Assembly: GCA_946902985.2 (NCBI GenBank) | Contig: OX336393.1 | Span: 46,701,131-46,765,130 of the forward strand | Length of the DNA: 64,000 bases | Reading direction: 5' to 3' | From: Meconema thalassinum | Lineage: Eukaryota; Arthropoda; Insecta; Orthoptera; Tettigoniidae | Part shown: piece after piece, positions 31,157 to 42,285 of the stretch | How positions within the stretch are numbered: position 1 is the stretch's first letter | Layout: each line of letters opens with the position of its first letter | The notes under the pieces: generated by a model | What the model was told of the DNA's origin: nothing | What the model saw: the letters and a program-made list of their open reading frames with translations, nothing else | Databases searched by the model: none | Translations under genes and position numbers: made by a program

Positions 31157-31484
31157 TATTTCATATGTCTGCATGTTATACATGTCTTTACTCATTACAA
31201 TTCTGTGTTTCTTTATCCAACTTATCACAAAAACAATAACAATAAGCCTACAACAATGTTATGAGTAGTTAGCCCATGACCATATCAATGTAGATGTCAT
31301 ATTAATAATTATTCAACATAAAATTAGAATACTTCAGTTAACTAAATTTAATTTGCTATAAAAAATATGTTCTCTAAAAGGAGTTTTCAAGTATGCTAGC
31401 TCTCCGCGGGCCGGACAAAATCTGTCCGCGGGCCGGATGTGGCCCTCGGGCCGTAGTTTGGAGACCCCTGGTCTAGATCGTTCC

Positions 31485-32567
31485 TTAACTTGTCAATCTT
31501 TCCTTCGCACGGTTCTTCACTAACGCGACTTGTTCTTTCAACAGATCAACATCTGTTCTAAATAGTGTTGAATCTAATTTCATCGCTTCCTTGCTTTCCG
31601 TAAACCTAACTTCTAAGTTTGCCATACCTGCGATTAATTTTTCATCTAACCCGTCACGTTTCTCTTTTGCTTCGGCATCGACCTCATTATATCGTTCTTC
31701 AACAATTGCTCCGACTCTATTTTTAAATAAAGTTAAGTTTTCGTTAACCTTTTGCTCTATATCGTCGTCTATCTTCCTAATATCCTTCTGCAATTGATTT
31801 TCTAACGACTTTATATTAGAATTGACCTCTCCCAAGACTTCATCTTTAATGGTCCCAATTACTGTCTTCAAATCTTTTATTTCGTTACCTAGATTTGTTT
31901 CTAGACCCTTAATCTTAGTCTCGAAAGATACTTCGGTAGACCAATCTTGAATTTTTCCTACATCTGCCACTAAACCATCGATGTCGAATCTCAACTTCGA
32001 TACATCTGACTTAATGTCTTTCTGTATGGTCATAACGTCTGTTCTTAAAATAAAAATATTTTCTTCTCCTCTACTTTCTAACTCAATAATATTTTTCCTT
32101 AATATCTGAACATTTTCCTCTGCTTTCATGTTTACTGCAATTATGTCTAATTGTAAAGTTTTCAACATCTCATTGTTCTTCAAAGTTAAACTATTCTCTA
32201 ATCTGGTTAACTTATTTTCTAATTCAGTATTAGTTTCTTCACTACGAGACTGTAATTTCTCTTCCAATGATTTGAAATTGTCTTCACTATTTGACTGTAG
32301 CCTAGTCTCTAATAACATCAACTCATCTTTGCTATTTGACTGTAATAGTTTTAAATTAGTTTCGTTACTAATCTGTAATGATTTTAAATTCTCTTCAGTA
32401 CTAGTTTGCAATGCTTGTACATTCTCTTTACATTTAGCTTCTAATCTAGCTTCTGAATTATTAATTTGTTCTTTAACTTCAGTTTCCATCTTAGAAATAG
32501 TTTCTGCAATTCCAGACATACCCGTCTGCAACTCTCCTAACACCTTCGTTAAATCCTCTGGCAACAT
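31485..32567 (-). CDS. Coiled-coil protein ORF, copy 2 (360 aa)
   Basis: Identical in protein sequence to copy 1 at 21468-22550. The hAT insertion lies just beyond its stop codon, so the frame is complete. What has changed is its downstream partner: the overlapping Gag frame is now 3 kb away. Confidence 0.75.
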   Translation of the reverse strand: MLPEDLTKVLGELQTGMSGIAETISKMETEVKEQINNSEARLEAKCKENVQALQTSTEENLKSLQISNETNLKLLQSNSKDELMLLETRLQSNSEDNFKSLEEKLQSRSEETNTELENKLTRLENSLTLKNNEMLKTLQLDIIAVNMKAEENVQILRKNIIELESRGEENIFILRTDVMTIQKDIKSDVSKLRFDIDGLVADVGKIQDWSTEVSFETKIKGLETNLGNEIKDLKTVIGTIKDEVLGEVNSNIKSLENQLQKDIRKIDDDIEQKVNENLTLFKNRVGAIVEERYNEVDAEAKEKRDGLDEKLIAGMANLEVRFTESKEAMKLDSTLFRTDVDLLKEQVALVKNRAKERLTS

Positions 32568-32873
32568 AATTATATTTCAATATAGAATTATATAGAGACG
32601 TTAGACAACAACACATCACAATGTCTCAATTCCTGCATTCACTTGGGTATAGGGAAAAATATCTTATAACTAACATGATATTACTAATACGATTAACATG
32701 AACACTGGATTGGGCACACAAGTACATTGTCTGACTAAGTATAATAAATTTTGTAACACACTTAAATGAACTTGAGATCAATCTCTCAGTAATCTAAATC
32801 TGATGTGATTCCATAGAATTAACAAAATCGAAAAGCCCCACTAGTTGGATAAAGCCAATTCTCCCTCTCTCTC

Positions 32874-35800
32874 TGTGCCCGTTCGTCCTGGGGATGCGAT
32901 GACCCATCTGCTATAACATCACATCCCTGGAGTTCCAGGACAGAGCGGAGTTAAATGAACCTCTAGTCAAATAAGGAATGTGTCGGAAATTCAGCTGAGT
33001 TCTTGAAAAAGCAGTGGGTTTCACGAGACAAAGTATCTCTAGGGTCGTTACGGGCTTAAGTTAATAAAAATAATTCAAATATAAATGGGCGCCATCAACT
33101 GAATTCCTAGCAAAACCACTTCCTTTCCGGATAAGCCTTACTCAAGACAAGGAAAGAAAAAGGAACATCACACCATCATCAGATCACAACTAAGATAAAA
33201 ACAAATTTATTTTACTTTGATAGTCAGACAGACACTTTAAATATAAATCCTACCTAAGAGTATGGTCGAATGCAAAGTTAAATTGTCATTGTCCAAAAAT
33301 CGAACCATCTCCTTTCTAATGCAAAATTATTTCAATCCACATAACAAGAAAATGTATAAAGTTCTCTTGGGTTCTCAGGATCACTGTATCACTATGTCTT
33401 TCGTCACTGACATTTGTGAAACCTGAGACCTAATTCTCTTTAATTTAACATCAATGTGGATTTAATTAAGTTACTAATCTGCCTAAACATACACATATAA
33501 TAATCACTCATGTTAAATATCACATAAATTATGGTTTGCATGGTATAATTTGAACGTAGAACATGTTAATCAAATGTTCCTAAACATTGACTAATTAATT
33601 TACATTATTTACATCGTCATTAATCTCTTATCTGTGAATTACAGAAAATTCAAATTCTCATTGGTCATCCTCATCATTATTATCAAAATTAAATATTTCT
33701 CACATTAATTCTCACTTCAAAATTCCAAATATTCCTGTCAGAATCGTTAATTCATCACCATTACATCATTTAAATTCACATTTCAAGTTGCAATTCCTTC
33801 GAATTATCTCTCAATTAAATTTATTTAATTGCATATAAATTCATTAATCATCAGCTTCTTTAATTAATCATCACCTTCTAATTCAGTTATTCATCATCAT
33901 TACAATCGTCTAATAATTCATTTCAATCAGTTTAATCAATTCAATCTTTAATTCATCCACTTATTTAATTCATCGATTTATTTCAAAATTTAATTTATCA
34001 ACTTATTTAAATTTCAATCATCTGGTTATTTAGATTATTATTTCATCTAGTCATTCTGATTTTTATTTCATTAGGTCAGATCGTTAATATGCTTAAATCT
34101 CAGATTATTATTTCATTAATTATTATTTTCAGAAAATCTTGTATTATCAACTTCATTTACTTGTTTAATTTCCTAACAAATTGTTTAATAAGGTTTATAG
34201 AACGTTGTCTTACAGTTTTATTACTTCCAAGTTATATCTCGTATTTAATTATCATGCCAAAAATATTATTGTCTCCCCGACATCACGTTGGATCTAACTA
34301 TCCACAACGACATTATATTTCTTCAATATTCCAAATATCACATTTGAATATAAGAATTGCTACAAAAACTCCATAAATATTCAGCACATACAGCATGAAT
34401 CTCAACAAATACGCTAGACTGGGTATGACGACCTCATGTCCGCTTCAAAATACATTATCAACGTTGCAACTATCAAATGGCAAATTCCACAAAATGCCTA
34501 TCACAAACTTCATTTAACCACGTTGCATGATCTACAAAAATATATAAATGGCTTCAAATTATTAACGCACATAATCTCCAATGACTGTAATTACTCTGAT
34601 CACTTCTAGACAACTTCTTAAACAATTGGAAAAATATTACTTCAGTAATTTAATATTTGCTTTCAAATAGCATAAATTCTCTTTCACAAGTTTCATAATT
34701 CACATCGTAGAAAAACACCAATGTGCTATAATCTCTCACATCAAAATCTGCAATACTGATCTGCCTTAAAATAATTATGACCATTAATGATTAATCTTAC
34801 AAGATTAAATTACTTTAAATCCTTCTCAAAGGTATCAAACACAATTATAAAAATCATCAAAGCATCAGCTGTAATAGCTGTTAAACTGAAATTACTCTCA
34901 AAAGAGTATAGCAACAAAATATTGGATTGGCAAACAAGAATTACTAAATGCAATCCTGTTGACATTTATCGTTACTTTATTTAACAAAATCTCGACTGAT
35001 ATGTGACTAGTAGTTCCTTGTTTAATTCACTTACATCTCGTGTACATTCGGATGATAAAATGAGTCCCTCAATGGCGAGTAAGATGTGTAACCACCGTGC
35101 AATCGTATAAATACGAAGGACCTCGCCCCGTCGACTTGGATGATAGTTCCCTGAACGGTGGGTAAGATGAGTAGCCACCATACAATCGTATAAATACGAA
35201 GGACCCCACCTCGTAGGCTATATGAGTGAATGTACTAGAAAGGAATCAACAAGTTTCTAGTTGTCATATAAAAGCGACGTTCATTCACTAAAGTGAATAA
35301 CTTCTTAATATCTCCAAACAATCCAATGGAAAAAAAATCCCTACTGATGAATAATACACACTCGCTAGTATGCAATGAACTGACGAAGTAGTTTCTGATA
35401 ATCAATTGCAGATCACGAGTTCGAAATACTCGTTACACAAAAAAAAACTATCCATGAAAAATATCCTAGCTGGAAAAATGTCTATAAGACCAAACATCTT
35501 CTTAATAAAGCCAAACAACGGTGAGAATTTCGATTAATGATGCCTGCCATATCATATGGTCACTCCATATTCTAGCAAATTCGAAGTATATAAATTCAAA
35601 CCATGTCTTAATAATCAAATCACTCCTATTAGAAAAATATACATGTGTGCCCAGTATTCATGAAAATAATCGTATCAGGTAGATAGAACTCTTACAATAC
35701 CTTTCATTATCAGTTGTAATATAATTTCCAAGATCGTCGATTTTCCCTACCTAAAGATTTCTCGTAAGATCGGCGTGAATATCATTTCATCCATGAAATG

Positions 35801-36975
35801 ACGATTTCCTTCGAAATCCCAAGCGAATCAGCTGTTGGACTCCTCTCGTCAGGAACCGAATCCATCGCTCTGTGGTGCCATCTTGTCTCTATTCACGTTT
35901 ACTCGATCATGTTGAACCTCGGATTACCCATAGCGGATATCGTCCAACTCCTTCTCGAAAAGTTCATGGAAACAGCGGACCCCCTACTCTTCTTCTAATA
36001 TGCGCCACTGTTCCGATAAATGTTCAGTTTGAGAATTGTAAGTCCACTCTCAACTTACTGCAAAGTTCGACTTGAGTAAAATAAAAATTTTACTAGATAG
36101 TGTTCAAGATTACGATACACCCTGTATCTGTCTGTAATATGTAATCCATGAAAATGGCATAAGATAAAGATCTTATAAATGCACGCTGTAATGTTCATCA
36201 GAGCCTATGCTAAACATTCAGTTTACTTGGAATAGTAAAAAGTCGCTTTGAATGTATTATATAACAGCATGGTTATAAGGTTATTTGTGAAAGCCTGTGT
36301 TCGAACAACGTCGAAATGAAGCTTGAAATAAAGTCTTCATATGCGATCAGTGTGGTTTTTAAATACCCCGGCTATCTACAATTGTCTTCTCGGCTAGGTC
36401 GCCTGTATCAACGACCCGCTCGGCCTCTGTTGCTCGGTGATGCGAGAAATGTCGCCTACACTTGCCGTGACGGTTTACGTGTGTTGCGTGACCTTCAATG
36501 CCCGTCTCGCTGTGCTATAGAGCTGCTCTCTACTGCTCCTCTCATTGAGCCCAACTGAACTGCTTAGCGCTGTGTCTCAGCTTATGAGCTCCGTGCGGCA
36601 CGTGGCTAATTCTCCCCACCACGGTGCTTCCACGTCACGAAGATAGTCTCGAACCCGAATCCTCTCGGCTGTTCTGTTATACAATAACTTATTTCCATAA
36701 AATTATTTCCACATATAATGCATGTCATATATACTCTTCTAAGTTGTTTTAACTTATTATAATCCCATATATGTTTCAATAAAGCTTCACATCTTTATTC
36801 ATAATTCTATCTTCTCACAGATTTCAATGCCTCCTTGATTCTTGACCTCCTACGTCATCTTGGCTTTCTTCTTGACGCGATCGATGCGCTATCTTATCAG
36901 CTTGCCTTCCAAAACCTCAACTATAGCTTAATGTCAGCTGGCGTAGCCGATAGCCTAAAATAGGTATCGGGTACA
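32874..36975 (-). repeat. Long terminal repeat LTR3 (4102 bp)
   Basis: It is the 5' LTR of the right-hand unit in minus orientation. Diagnostic bases relative to LTR1 and LTR2 are T at 36463 and C at 36523. It shares with LTR2, against LTR1, five left-half bases and the 9-A run. It ends CGGGTACA and is followed by the array's duplication GTAC (36976-36979). Confidence 0.9.
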
Positions 36976-37002
36976 GTACCAATGGATGGTTGGGATATAA
37001 GA

Positions 37003-37512
37003 AAGTAGGTTAGCACAGGCAAGGAGAGGATTTCTTCAGAAATGGAATCTGTTGACATCGAATATAGAATTAGGTATTAGGAAGTCATATTTGAAAGCCT
37101 TTGTCTGGAGCGTGGCGCTCTATGGAAGTGAAACTTGGACTGTTGGAGCAGCAGAAAAGAAGAAAATTGAAGCGTTTGAAATGTAGTGTTACAGGGGAAT
37201 GATGAAGATCAGATGGGTAAATAGGGTTACGAATGAAGAGGTATTAAGATGAGTGAGACAGGAGAGATGTTTCTGGCAACTGCTAATGAAGAGAAGAGAT
37301 AGGTTGGAAGGACACAAACTAAGACACCCAGGAATAGCAAAGTTAGTTATAGAAGGAAGGATCGAGGACAAGAACTGTAGGGGTAGACCAAGGTTAGAAT
37401 ATGTTAAACAGATTGCCTCGGATGTAGGGTGTGGTAGCTATGTAGGGATGAAACGATTAGCTCAGGACAGGGAAGCATGTAGGTCTGCATCAAACCCGTC
37501 GAAAGACTGAAG
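37003..37512 (+). pseudogene. LINE ORF2 C-terminal fragment, right part of the nest host
   Basis: Translation over frames: RLAQARRGFLQKWNLLTSNI, KSYLKAFVWSVALYGSETWT, EEVLR, ERCFWQLLMKRRDRL, GRPRLEYVKQIASDVG and the terminal SNPSKD. It has an in-frame TAG where relatives have a tryptophan codon. Same family as 1-393 (minus) and 48185-48745. It continues the fragment at 14190-14308. Confidence 0.8.
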
Positions 37513-38589
37513 ACATTTACAGCCCTATTATTCACCCGACGTTTGCACCTCGAGAGAACTCTTGTTGGAACTTGTATAATACGACATTAACTACAGCATC
37601 TCTACTGTGACAAGCGTATTGTCCCTTGAATTATTTTTTGTGCTGGGACTCCAGGTCTTCTTGTGAACGATGGAGCAATCTTTCACTTTCTCCATCTCCG
37701 TTATGATGAATGCATCTGTCACTGAATCAAGATGGTCCGTTGTTCTGCTCACATATAGCCTACCTTCCTAGGAGCCCAGTAACCATGGTAACCCCACTAG
37801 CAAGCCCTTGCTCTTTGTGGAACGTTTAGCAAAGGTCACTTCTATGGACAATTTCCTATCTACTCTTCAGTGTTGTCTGCATAATCTAGTCAATTAATTG
37901 ATCTTCAGTAACTGTTGGCCAACACGAATCTGTCCTATAAAACTGGTGGGGAATAACACTTATGTTCGACCATGGTGAAATATAAATATCATGTGGCAGA
38001 AAACTGTACTGCTGTATAATGTGACTCATTATAGCACAAGTTTTAATTATGATACAGTTTCTCCCACCAATCAGAGCTCAAGAAACAGTAGTGTGACCAA
38101 TTAGGTGAGGATAGCATCGCACCTGCGCTCACTTCCATGGCCCCCTATTTTAAATTTCACTGCATGTCTCCTGTCATAGTGGGGGTATTTGAGGAGGCCA
38201 TGGTATTCTCTGCGTCCCAAACGCTCTGTTCAGTACATAAAACTGGCGAATTCTCGACAGATATTTATGATTATTATTATCATTTTAAAACCACCTAATC
38301 AAACACTAAAGAAACGTTTAATTACATTATTAAACGAACATGTTTCGGTATTTCATTGATACCTTCCTCAGCGTGATTGATATTAAATCTTTAAACTAGT
38401 TAACAAAGCCAAAAAGAAATGGATATCCTTACAAAAATTGTTTTAAATCAAAAATGGGAAAGCTTGCGAATAATTAAATGCCAAGTATTAAAAATGATAG
38501 TAAAATCATGCTATTAAAATATGAGATTTACCTTATAAACTGCCTACGTCAATACTCCAATAATTTTGATCGAAAATAAATGTAGTGAC
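37513..38589. other. Unassigned intergenic DNA
   Basis: No coding region recognised. The stretch ACATGTTTCGGTATTTCATT with GATACCTTCCTCAGCG (38339-38375) resembles a motif common in insect interspersed repeats, but I could not bound an element. Confidence 0.35.
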
Positions 38590-39030
38590 AGAAGATGTCG
38601 CTGTCAGAAGAAGAAGAAGCGCAAAGGATGTAGGTCAAATTGTCGCCTCAAACGGATGTAAGTCTGTCATTACGCACCCGACTTCTTCGATGCTTCGTTT
38701 TTAGTGTCCTGCTCTATGGAGTTGAATCATGGACACTTACCGAGGTTTTAAGTAAGAAACTGATAGCATTTGAAATATGGACTATCGCAGGATTTTAAGG
38801 ATATCATGGACAGCTAAAGTAACAAATGTGGAAGTATTGCTGCGTATGAACAAAGACTTGGAAATTCTCAGTATCATCAAAAGGAGAAATCTAGAATACT
38901 TTGGTCATTTCATGCGCAACAACAAATACCACCTCTTGCAATTAATTATCCAAGGGAACATTGATGGAATTAGGGGTTCAGGACGCAGACGAATATCCTG
39001 GCTAAAGAACTTAAGCCAGTTGTTTGGAGC
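38590..39030 (+). pseudogene. LINE ORF2 C-terminal fragment
   Basis: Across two frames: LRCFVFSVLLYGVESWTLTE, KKLIAFEIW, then RILRISWTAKVTNVEVLLRM, RRNLEYFGHFMRNNKYHLLQ and GRRRISWLKNLSQLFG. This is the usual C-terminal order of an RTE/CR1-type reverse transcriptase. It is cut off near 39030, where a different element begins. Confidence 0.75.
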
Positions 39031-39760
39031 CCTTATAGTGCCAGGGGGTCGATCTATCGGCCCAGGGAGCCTCTGCTAAAAGTGCCACGGGCCGATCTAT
39101 CGGCCCCGTTTTTCTAAACATTTTAGCGATGTTTCCAGTAATGCAGCGATTTTGCTCTAGTAACCAATATAACGCGGGATTCATTCTCACACTGTATATA
39201 TCGATGTGTTTAAGTTCCGTGAACAATTGAATTAATAATAAGCACTCCTCGAGCATGCTGTAGTCAGCTGGCTTGGCGCGTGTTTTATCTTTTGAAGTCG
39301 TGATTGTTTATGTTCTTGCTTGAAGCTAATTACGTTACTTGGTGATAAATATGGCTAGCTCTTTGAACGAAGAGGAAATAACTAATGTTTTAACGCCGAG
39401 TGAAGAGTGTGAGAGTGAATTTTCGACTGATGACGCCGGTGACAATTTTATTCCGCCGTGTCTGCAGCCCGCGCGAGAGGAACGCCAAGGCCGAGACACA
39501 GGAATACTTTCGAAACAGGTAGGATTTACGCTGACAAAATAGAAAGTGATTTACCAGGTTCAGATTCCAATGATAAATCAAGTGACACCTCAACCAGTGA
39601 TGGGGAAGAGGTTGCCACAAATGTAGCAAGTAAAATAACATTGTGCAATGCGAAGACTACTATATACGCATGTCTTTGTAGAAACTGCTCGTACTCGAAA
39701 ACAATTTGATATAACTACTCCAAGTTTGGAACATATATGTAGCATTCCATAAGTAATAAC
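39031..39760 (+). mobile_element. piggyBac-like remnant
   Basis: Two tandem copies of AGTGCC...CGATCTATCGGCCC (39039-39065 and 39080-39106) contain the perfect stem GGGCCGAT/ATCGGCCC. They precede an ATG at 39351 that opens MASSLNEEEITNVLTPSEEC followed by an acidic, Ser/Asp-rich stretch. This is like the N-terminus of piggyBac transposases, which often starts with an EEE-rich segment. After a frameshift near 39490, KTTIYACLCRNC may be the Cys-rich C-terminus. The catalytic middle is absent. I found no TTAA-flanked ends, so the assignment is tentative. Confidence 0.4.
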
Positions 39761-40384
39761 ATGTATATAACAAATGATAGTAATTCGAGTGTAGAGGCAG
39801 TCAACATTTTATCAAAAATTTCGAATTCCATTTATTTGTTTTAATATTTTTTTAAAATATTTTTGCAATTAACAAAATAAAGTGAAATATCAATTAATTA
39901 GCGTCCATTACGTTACAAATATGTCTACCTGCTGCAGAAAAAAATTCAACATTCTATCTTGATAATTGTCAATAGGAGATAATTTTTATCAAACCCTCGT
40001 AATTTCACTAAACTCGGCTTGGCATTCTTAGCATATCCACGCATTAATAGCTTGGCATCAAAAGGGTTTACAGTGTCACTGTTTAGAACAGCAATGGACA
40101 AACAGCAGATCATGCTACTGGTCACCAATGTTCTTGGAGGCCGAGGCACTTGATGAAGAAGTAATATGAAGGTTGAATTTCCGGTGAACAATCTTCAGTC
40201 TACCGCGTGTCTTCATGCCGGACCTTAGTAAGAAACGTTCAATGTGTCCCTTACGATTGGAAAATTGGAGAAAATAAGTAAAATTAATTTAAAAATGCAT
40301 CAACAATAAGATACAGCGATGAACCGGCAATTCCTAGCTCATATCGCTACTGGTTGATAGTACGTAAATTACCTAGTCCATATC
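39761..40384. other. Unassigned DNA
   Basis: AT-rich; an 81-codon minus-strand open stretch (39946-40191) has no recognised domain. Confidence 0.35.
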
Positions 40385-40392
40385 CCATAAAG

Positions 40393-42277
40393 CAGGGCCA
40401 TCCACTCATTGCGCTCGGGGAGCACTGGGCAGTCAGACTAGCGCTCCTTCCCCTACCACCACTACACTGTGGCAGCACTGGGCAGTCAGACTAGCGCTCC
40501 TTCCCCTACCACCACTACACTGTGGCAGCGAGGAGAGCACTGGGCAGTCAGACTAGCGCTCCTTCCCCTACCACCACTACACTGTGGCAGCGAGGAGAGC
40601 ACTGGGCAGTCAGACTAGCGCTCCTTCCCCTACCAACACTACACTGTGGCAGCGAGGAGAGCACTGGGCAGTCAGACTAGCGCTCCTTCCCCTACCACCA
40701 CTACACTGTGGCAGCGAGGAGAGCACTGGGCAGTCAGACTAGCGCTCCTTCCCCTACCAACACTACACTGTGGCAGCGAGGAGAGCACTGGGCAGTCAGA
40801 CTAGCGCTCCTTCCCCTACCACCACTACACTGTGGCAGCACTGGGCAGTCAGACTAGCGCTCCTTCCCCTACCACCACTACACTGTGGCAGCGAGGATAG
40901 CACTGGGCAGTCAGACTAGCGCTCCTTCCCCTACCACCACTACACTGTGGCAGCACTGGGCAGTCAGACTAGCGCTCCTTCCCCTACCACCACTACACTG
41001 TGGCAGCGAGGAGAGCACTGGGCAGTCAGACTAGCGCTCCTTCCCCTACCACCACTACACTGTGGCAGCGAGGAGAGCACTGGGCAGTCAGACTAGCGCT
41101 CCTTCCCCTACCAACACTACACTGTGGCAGCGAGGAGAGCACTGGGCAGTCAGACTAGCGCTCCTTCCCCTACCAACACTACACTGTGGCAGCGAGGAGA
41201 GCACTGGGCAGTCAGACTAGCGCTCCTTCCCCTACCACCACTACACTGTGGCAGCACTGGGCAGTCAGACTAGCGCTCCTTCCCCTACCACCACTACACT
41301 GTGGCAGCGAGGAGAGCACTGGGCAGTCAGACTAGCGCTCCTTCCCCTACCACCACTACACTGTGGCAGCGAGGAGAGCACTGGGCAGTCAGACTAGTGC
41401 TCCTTCCCCTACCACCACTACACTGTGGCAGCGAGGAGAGCACTGGGCAGTCAGACTAGCGCTCCTTCCCCTACCACCACTACACTGTGGCAGCGAGGAG
41501 AGCACTGGGCAGTCAGACTAGCGCTCCTTCCCCTACCAACACTACACTGTGGCAGCGAGGAGAGCACTGGGCAGTCAGACTAGCGCTCCTTCCCCTACCA
41601 ACACTACACTGTGGCAGCGTGGAGAGCACTGGGCAGTCAGACTAGCGCTCCTGCCCCTACCACCACTACACTGTGGCAACGAGGAGACGGACGACGTTCG
41701 GACCACGCTGACTAGATACGTACGTACAGTCGTGCGGCCGACGACTCTTGTGGGATTGTTGACATATTAGTAGGGCTATTTTGCCATAACAAATATACCG
41801 CATATACAAATCGAATGTTACTCCAATGTATTGAATGTGCAGGAAACTAACAGAAGTGCCAAGTAAGGAATATTGTGATTTATTCCAACTGAAATGTGAG
41901 CATATTAGAGAGGAACATTCAACAACAAATTACGTTATTTTTAACACATTACATCTCTGTTGCACACTTTAGCATGCCCTTTATAAGCTATACAGACAAA
42001 TGAAATTTCCCATTCTGCTTTAAAGACTGCTGCTTCACCACTCCTTTTTTTGTATGCTGTTCAGTCATGACCACAGGGAAACTGATTTACTTACACGCTG
42101 TCAACAAAGCGCATTGGACTAGACAAGCGACTGATGGATCGGCTGCACACTTCAGCGTGCTCAGCCACCCAAGTTTCTCCCAACTTCTGAAACTACCTTC
42201 CACCAAAGCTCTCGGAGCACAGGCTTAGAGCACGGCCGGAGCGCTAGCGCTCGGGTAGCGCTGTCTGGATGGCCCTG
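40393..42277. mobile_element. hAT-like non-autonomous element with internal minisatellite (1885 bp)
   Basis: The ends CAGGGCCATCCA and TGGATGGCCCTG are perfect 12-bp inverted repeats with a GC-rich (GCGCTCGG) similarity just inside. Flanks are 8-bp near-duplicates CCATAAAG (40385-40392) and CCCTAAAG (42278-42285), one base different. The CAGGG start and 8-bp duplication fit hAT. No transposase is present; about two thirds of the element is a minisatellite. Confidence 0.75.
40420..41690 (+). repeat. 62/53-bp minisatellite, 21 units
   Basis: The unit AGCACTGGGCAGTCAGACTA plus GCGCTCCTTCCCCTACCACC plus ACTACACTGTGGCAGCGAGG AG is 62 bp. A shorter 53-bp form lacks CGAGGAGAG. I count 21 occurrences of the GACTAG site. 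Variants (CCACC or CAACA, GCG or GTG) are scattered, showing repeated expansion and conversion. Confidence 0.92.
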
Positions 42278-42285
42278 CCCTAAAG

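Larger units (their letters stand above)
28440..31470 (+). mobile_element. hAT DNA transposon, defective, 3031 bp
   Basis: It has perfect 16-bp terminal inverted repeats CAGGGGTCTCCAAACT (28440-28455 and, inverted, 31455-31470) and an 8-bp target duplication GTCTAGAT (28432-28439, 31471-31478). Both are typical of the hAT superfamily. The empty site is preserved in internal copy 1 (about 21453-21466). It contains a tRNA-SINE near its left end and a broken transposase gene on the plus strand. Confidence 0.93.
15880..36975 (-). mobile_element. Tandem LTR-internal-LTR-internal-LTR retrotransposon array
   Basis: Three nearly identical 4.1-kb direct repeats (15880-19980, 22857-26958, 32874-36975) alternate with two copies of a 2.9-kb internal region, the second enlarged by 3039 bp by a hAT insertion and its duplication. 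Repeats begin TGTGCCCG and end CGGGTACA, i.e. TG...CA ends with a short terminal inverted repeat. The 4-bp sequence GTAC flanks the whole at 15876-15879 and 36976-36979. A purine tract GGGAGAGA abuts the repeat on the minus strand at 19981-19988, giving minus orientation, in line with the coding strand. There is no pol gene. Confidence 0.9.
14309..36992 (-). mobile_element. Family X, copy X4, split by SINEs and the LTR array
   Basis: X lies in reverse: its (GAT)n tail and terminal hairpin are at 14309-14380, the body resumes at about 15312-15879, and its last 17 bases (GTACCAATGG...) are at 36976-36992. A 10-bp duplication GGATATAAGA (14299-14308, 36993-37002) brackets the whole. Into it went a SINE cluster (14463-15311) and the 21.1-kb retrotransposon array (15880-36975). 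Confidence 0.8.

Noticed and set aside
15880..36975. Integrated virus with an envelope gene
   Set aside because: No envelope, polymerase or other viral gene is seen; only a coiled-coil ORF and a Gag-like ORF between LTRs.
40420..41690. Minisatellite as a protein repeat gene
   Set aside because: The period alternates between 62 and 53 bp, neither divisible by three, so no frame survives more than a few units.
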